A stretch of 64,000 nucleotides of DNA from CAXMQZ01 sp963719055 (GTDB lineage: Bacteria; Acidobacteriota; Thermoanaerobaculia; Multivoradales; JAHEKO01): positions 1 through 64,000 of the forward strand of contig CAVRAU010000004.1 of the NCBI GenBank assembly GCA_963719055.1. The letters are read 5' to 3'. Positions 61,684 to 64,000 of the stretch are shown here, piece by piece. Numbering within the stretch: the stretch's first letter is position 1; each line of letters begins with the position of its first letter. The translations under genes and the position numbers were made by a program. A model generated the notes under the pieces. The model worked only from the letters and a program-made list of their open reading frames with translations, had not been told where the DNA came from and ran no database searches.

Positions 61684-62841
61684 CTAGGGTAGCCGAAGGG
61701 CTACCAGGATCCCGAAATGATCCGACGGGTAGATGCCGTCTTTGGCCTCCGTCATCACCATCTCGGCCGAGTCCACCGCGATTCCTTCGGATACGAAGAG
61801 GTGATCGATCTGTCGTGGGATGTCGTGGCGCTGATCCAGCATCGCCTTGATCTCGGGATTGTCAAAGGTGGGCAGGGAGTAATGGCGCCGCGTGCCGATC
61901 GTGTAGTTCTCTTCGTTGATCACCGGGTTCCAGGTGAGGAAATCCGGTCCGCTGGCGGCTGCCGTGAATCCGGCCTGTTCGATCTTGCCGATCCCCGGTC
62001 TTTCGGACTCGGCGTTGAAGTCGCCCCCGAGGATGACGGGAGGCTGGGTGCCGGTCCTGGCGAGCCGCGCTCGCCTCTTGTCGATCTCCTGCAGCAGGCG
62101 CTGGGATTCGGTGGTGTTCCGTTCCAGCTTCTTGTCCCTGGCAGCGAGAATCTTGTCGCGTTGTTCGGCGTCGAGATCTCCCGCCTGAACCATCTTCTCG
62201 AGCTGATCGTCAAAGTCTTCCGGCGTAAAGGAGGGCGAGGCCAGGTGCGTGGTCGCCAGGAGCACCTTCTGGCCGCCGACCGAGATCTCGCCAAACAGGA
62301 CGTAGCGCGATTCCTTGGTCTGGAATCCCCAGGTGGCGCTGCACATGGCGTCGCCGCTAAGTCTCTTCTTTCCATCACGACGAAGGCCGAGCTCGGGCTT
62401 GGCCAGGATGGCGATGCCCTCGTTGACGTTCTTCGGGATCTTGTAGATTGCGCCCAGATGCAGACCGCAGCTGGTGACCTTGTGAATCTCGTCGTAGCCC
62501 AGGGCCTCTGCGTACCGTTTCGACTGAGGTTGGTTGGGGTTGACCTCCTGAAAGAGAAGTACATCGGGGTCGAGCCTCTTGATCTCCTCGATCTGCCACG
62601 CAAACCGCTTGTCGGCCCGAGCCGGATCTTCCCCGGGAAACTTCCTTCTGCTCTCACCGCTTCGCAAACCGTGCCAGACGTTGAAGGTCATGACATCGAG
62701 CGCAACACCCGAATTCTCCTGAGCGCCAGCTGTCCGCTCCAGAGGAACGGTGGCTCCCAGAGCCAATATCCACAACATGGCGAGTGTCAGCTGTCGTCTC
62801 ATGGTGCGATTCCTTGTAAGAAGACTTCGAGAGTGCATCAT
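61684..62841 (-). CDS. Secreted endonuclease/exonuclease/phosphatase (EEP) family hydrolase
   Basis: 385 residues. Signal peptide (RRQLTLAMLWILALGATVPL), then the DNase I-like EEP fold: DVMTFNVWHGL (Asn), VLLFQEVNPNQPQ (metal Glu), TTHLASPS, VILGGDFNAESE (Asp-Asn) and the final YPSDHFGILVAL (Asp-His). A charged helical insert (about 200-250) is unusual. Substrate may be nucleic acid, sphingomyelin, inositol phosphate or other phosphodiester; not decidable. The ATG at 62802 (MRRQLT) is an equally good start for the signal peptide. Confidence 0.82.
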   Translation of the reverse strand: MMHSRSLLTRNRTMRRQLTLAMLWILALGATVPLERTAGAQENSGVALDVMTFNVWHGLRSGESRRKFPGEDPARADKRFAWQIEEIKRLDPDVLLFQEVNPNQPQSKRYAEALGYDEIHKVTSCGLHLGAIYKIPKNVNEGIAILAKPELGLRRDGKKRLSGDAMCSATWGFQTKESRYVLFGEISVGGQKVLLATTHLASPSFTPEDFDDQLEKMVQAGDLDAEQRDKILAARDKKLERNTTESQRLLQEIDKRRARLARTGTQPPVILGGDFNAESERPGIGKIEQAGFTAAASGPDFLTWNPVINEENYTIGTRRHYSLPTFDNPEIKAMLDQRHDIPRQIDHLFVSEGIAVDSAEMVMTEAKDGIYPSDHFGILVALRLP

Positions 62842-62962
62842 TCTATCCCGGCAGATAAGCGCAAGATCTGATGGATGGATTGCGTCTGTGTTGATGGAGC
62901 GAGGATCTCATGTGAAGAGAATGGAGTGAGGGGATCGGCGAGAACCCTCTGAGGTCGGTCGC

Positions 62963-62995
62963 ATGTGGAAAGCATGTGTTAATGTGGAAAGCATG
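62963..62995 (+). promoter_or_regulatory. Direct repeats at the start of the second toxin-antitoxin operon
   Basis: ATGTGGAAAGCATG occurs at 62963-62976 and 62982-62995, 19 bases apart; each copy has CATG at its right end and the second copy ends in the antitoxin ATG. A likely antitoxin-binding operator; the 19-base step puts both copies close to the same helix face (about 1.8 turns). Binding is inferred. Confidence 0.5.
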
Positions 62996-63223
62996 GGAAA
63001 GATGATCCAGGTTCGAAATGTTCCGGAGGACCTTCACAGGACTCTGAAATCGAGAGCAGCGATGGCGGGGATGTCGCTGTCCGACTACCTCTTGGCCGAG
63101 CTCCGTCGGGCCGCGGCGAGACCGACTCGTGAGGATTTGCTCGAGCGTTTGAGGAGCCGGCAAGAAGTCTCGCTCTCCTCATCGGTTTCAGAGATTCTCG
63201 CCGAAGAGCGCCAAACGCGGTGA
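62993..63223 (+). CDS. FitA/VapB-type ribbon-helix-helix antitoxin
   Basis: 76 residues. The RHH DNA-binding core is clear: MIQVRNVPEDLHRTLKSRAA then MAGMSLSDYLLAELRRAA, as in FitA-like Arc/MetJ antitoxins. C-terminal tail (EDLLERLRSRQEVSLSSSVS) would inhibit the partner toxin. Start at 62993 rather than 62963, since the upstream codons are part of the direct repeats. The stop overlaps the PIN toxin gene. Confidence 0.85.
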   Translation: MGKMIQVRNVPEDLHRTLKSRAAMAGMSLSDYLLAELRRAAARPTREDLLERLRSRQEVSLSSSVSEILAEERQTR

Positions 63224-63612
63224 TGGTGATGGATGCATCGGCAGTTGTGGAGCTGCTGCTCCAGACGCCGGAGGCAGCCTCGCTGGCAGAAGAGCTTCTT
63301 CTGTCGTCGTCGGATCTTCACGCTCCTCATCTCGTCGATGCGGAGGTTGCCCAAGTTCTGCGTCGACTCTGCCGCAACAAAGAGATGGTTGAAGGCCGAG
63401 CTCTCGAGGCACTACAGGATCTCAGGGACCTGCCCATCGTCCGGCACTCGCATGAGCTCTTGTTGGACCGAGCGTGGGAAATCAGGGACAATCTGACGAT
63501 CTACGATGGCGTCTATGTCGCCCTGGCTGAGCTGCTCGACCTGCCGCTTCTGACTCGAGACCAACGGATCGCGGCAGCCCCTGGGCACGGTGCGGTCGTG
63601 CGGGTCTTCTAG
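63223..63612 (+). CDS. vapC: PIN-domain toxin (FitB/VapC family)
   Basis: About 129 residues. PIN catalytic acids in VMDASAVVELLL (Asp), HLVDAEVAQVLRRL (Glu), NLTIYDGVYVALAELL (Asp) and LLTRDQRIA (Asp) are all in place, so it should be an active ribonuclease. Overlaps the antitoxin by one base at TGATG; a GTG at 63220 or ATG at 63229 are alternatives. Second, unrelated PIN pair in this window (the first is on the other strand at 30.7 kb). Confidence 0.87.
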   Translation: MVMDASAVVELLLQTPEAASLAEELLLSSSDLHAPHLVDAEVAQVLRRLCRNKEMVEGRALEALQDLRDLPIVRHSHELLLDRAWEIRDNLTIYDGVYVALAELLDLPLLTRDQRIAAAPGHGAVVRVF

Positions 63613-63623
63613 TAACAAACCCT

Positions 63624-64000
63624 CTACAACCCTGCCAGGGGTTGTGGCTCGAAGGGCCGGGTCTCCACCTTGCCGTCCTCAATGATCGCTACCGTGGATT
63701 CAGGGATCTTCTGCCAGTGATCGGTCAGGCCATCCAGAGGCTCTGAGACGACGGCCAGGGCTCCCTCTTCGAAGCCGCCATAGCTGGGGTGAAGATCTTC
63801 CAATGCGTCGACGCTGGTGCTATGGAAAAGACTTGGCGGCCGTCCCTGTGATCGGTAGCGAAAGGCGTAGAGTCGCTGGCCGTCGGCAATGCAGAGCGTC
63901 ATCTCGAGAGGATTGATGATCCCTTTGCGCTTGGCTTCCGTCTCGATGAGATCCACCATCCTTTCCACCCCGGCGATCGGGTCGACCTCGAGACCGAAGG
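63624..64000 (-). CDS. Class II glutamine amidotransferase-like protein, partial
   Basis: C-terminal part (about 125 residues) of a single-domain class II glutamine amidotransferase of the YafJ/EgtC kind. Seen: FGLEVDPIAGVERMVDLIE, TLCIADGQRLYAFRYRS and VVSEPLDGLTDHWQKIPEST, which are typical of the late strands. The frame continues past the window end, so the N-terminal Cys nucleophile is not visible. The GTG at 63968 is therefore not the true start. Convergent with the PIN toxin gene at an 11-base gap. Confidence 0.8.
   Translation of the reverse strand, partial: FGLEVDPIAGVERMVDLIETEAKRKGIINPLEMTLCIADGQRLYAFRYRSQGRPPSLFHSTSVDALEDLHPSYGGFEEGALAVVSEPLDGLTDHWQKIPESTVAIIEDGKVETRPFEPQPLAGL

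Noticed and set aside
1..64000. CRISPR arrays, tRNA or rRNA genes, insertion sequences, phage genes
   Set aside because: I looked for regularly spaced repeats, cloverleaf-like sequences and transposase or integrase motifs and found none that I could support.

Overview
The window is a 64 kb chromosomal segment of a high-GC, Gram-negative heterotroph. Diderm envelope genes are plentiful: a TonB-dependent receptor, two tripartite RND pumps with TolC-type channels, and many lipoproteins with lipoboxes. Together with three DUF4136 genes, an octaheme cytochrome/TPR lipoprotein and a beta/gamma-crystallin protein, this gene style suggests an Acidobacteriota-like lineage, perhaps near Thermoanaerobaculia. 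That placement is inference; there is no rRNA in the window to test it. I see no tRNA, rRNA, CRISPR array, insertion sequence or prophage.

Layout. 0-4 kb: PafA-like phosphatase (cut by the window edge), then speA-speB for putrescine synthesis. 4-15 kb: redox and central carbon genes (YdiJ-like flavin/FeS dehydrogenase with an MBL hydrolase, type II NADH dehydrogenase, a pfkA-ubiA-aldehyde dehydrogenase run, P1 peptidase, methyltransferase). 15-19 kb: membrane diguanylate cyclase and TonB-dependent receptor. 19-26 kb: potassium block (trkA-trkH, K+ channel) mixed with two DUF4136 genes, a metallophosphatase and a Yip1 protein. 26-33.5 kb: octaheme TPR cytochrome, secreted protein, ornithine cyclodeaminase-like enzyme behind a toxin-antitoxin pair, META lipoprotein, crystallin-fold protein. 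33.5-40 kb: a plus-strand run of ion transport genes (TonB_C protein, SLC13 permease, NhaA, NptA-type Na/Pi cotransporter, third DUF4136). 40-45 kb: methyltransferase, hydrolase/propeller fusion, GH13_18 phosphorylase, cysteine-less thioredoxin-fold protein. 45.6-58.5 kb: two back-to-back RND efflux operons; the first opens with an ABC-type periplasmic binding domain fused to a TolC channel. 58.6-64 kb: small envelope protein, LOG-family hydrolase, PPK2, coiled-coil membrane protein, secreted EEP phosphatase, a second toxin-antitoxin pair and a class II glutamine amidotransferase running off the end.

A theme is ion and envelope homeostasis: K+ uptake and release, Na+/H+ antiport, Na+/phosphate and anion transport, two efflux pumps and several lipoproteins of unknown job.

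A strong caution on sequence quality. Two genes, speA (about 1270-2900) and the binding-protein/TolC fusion (about 46020-47330), each carry many small indels, mostly single-base insertions, while the encoded proteins stay conserved across the changes of frame. Single indels also break at least six other genes (near 93, 22345, 23335, 25567, 29140/29440 and 36838). This looks like uncorrected read error rather than gene decay. I therefore annotate these genes over their full length and mark the breaks.
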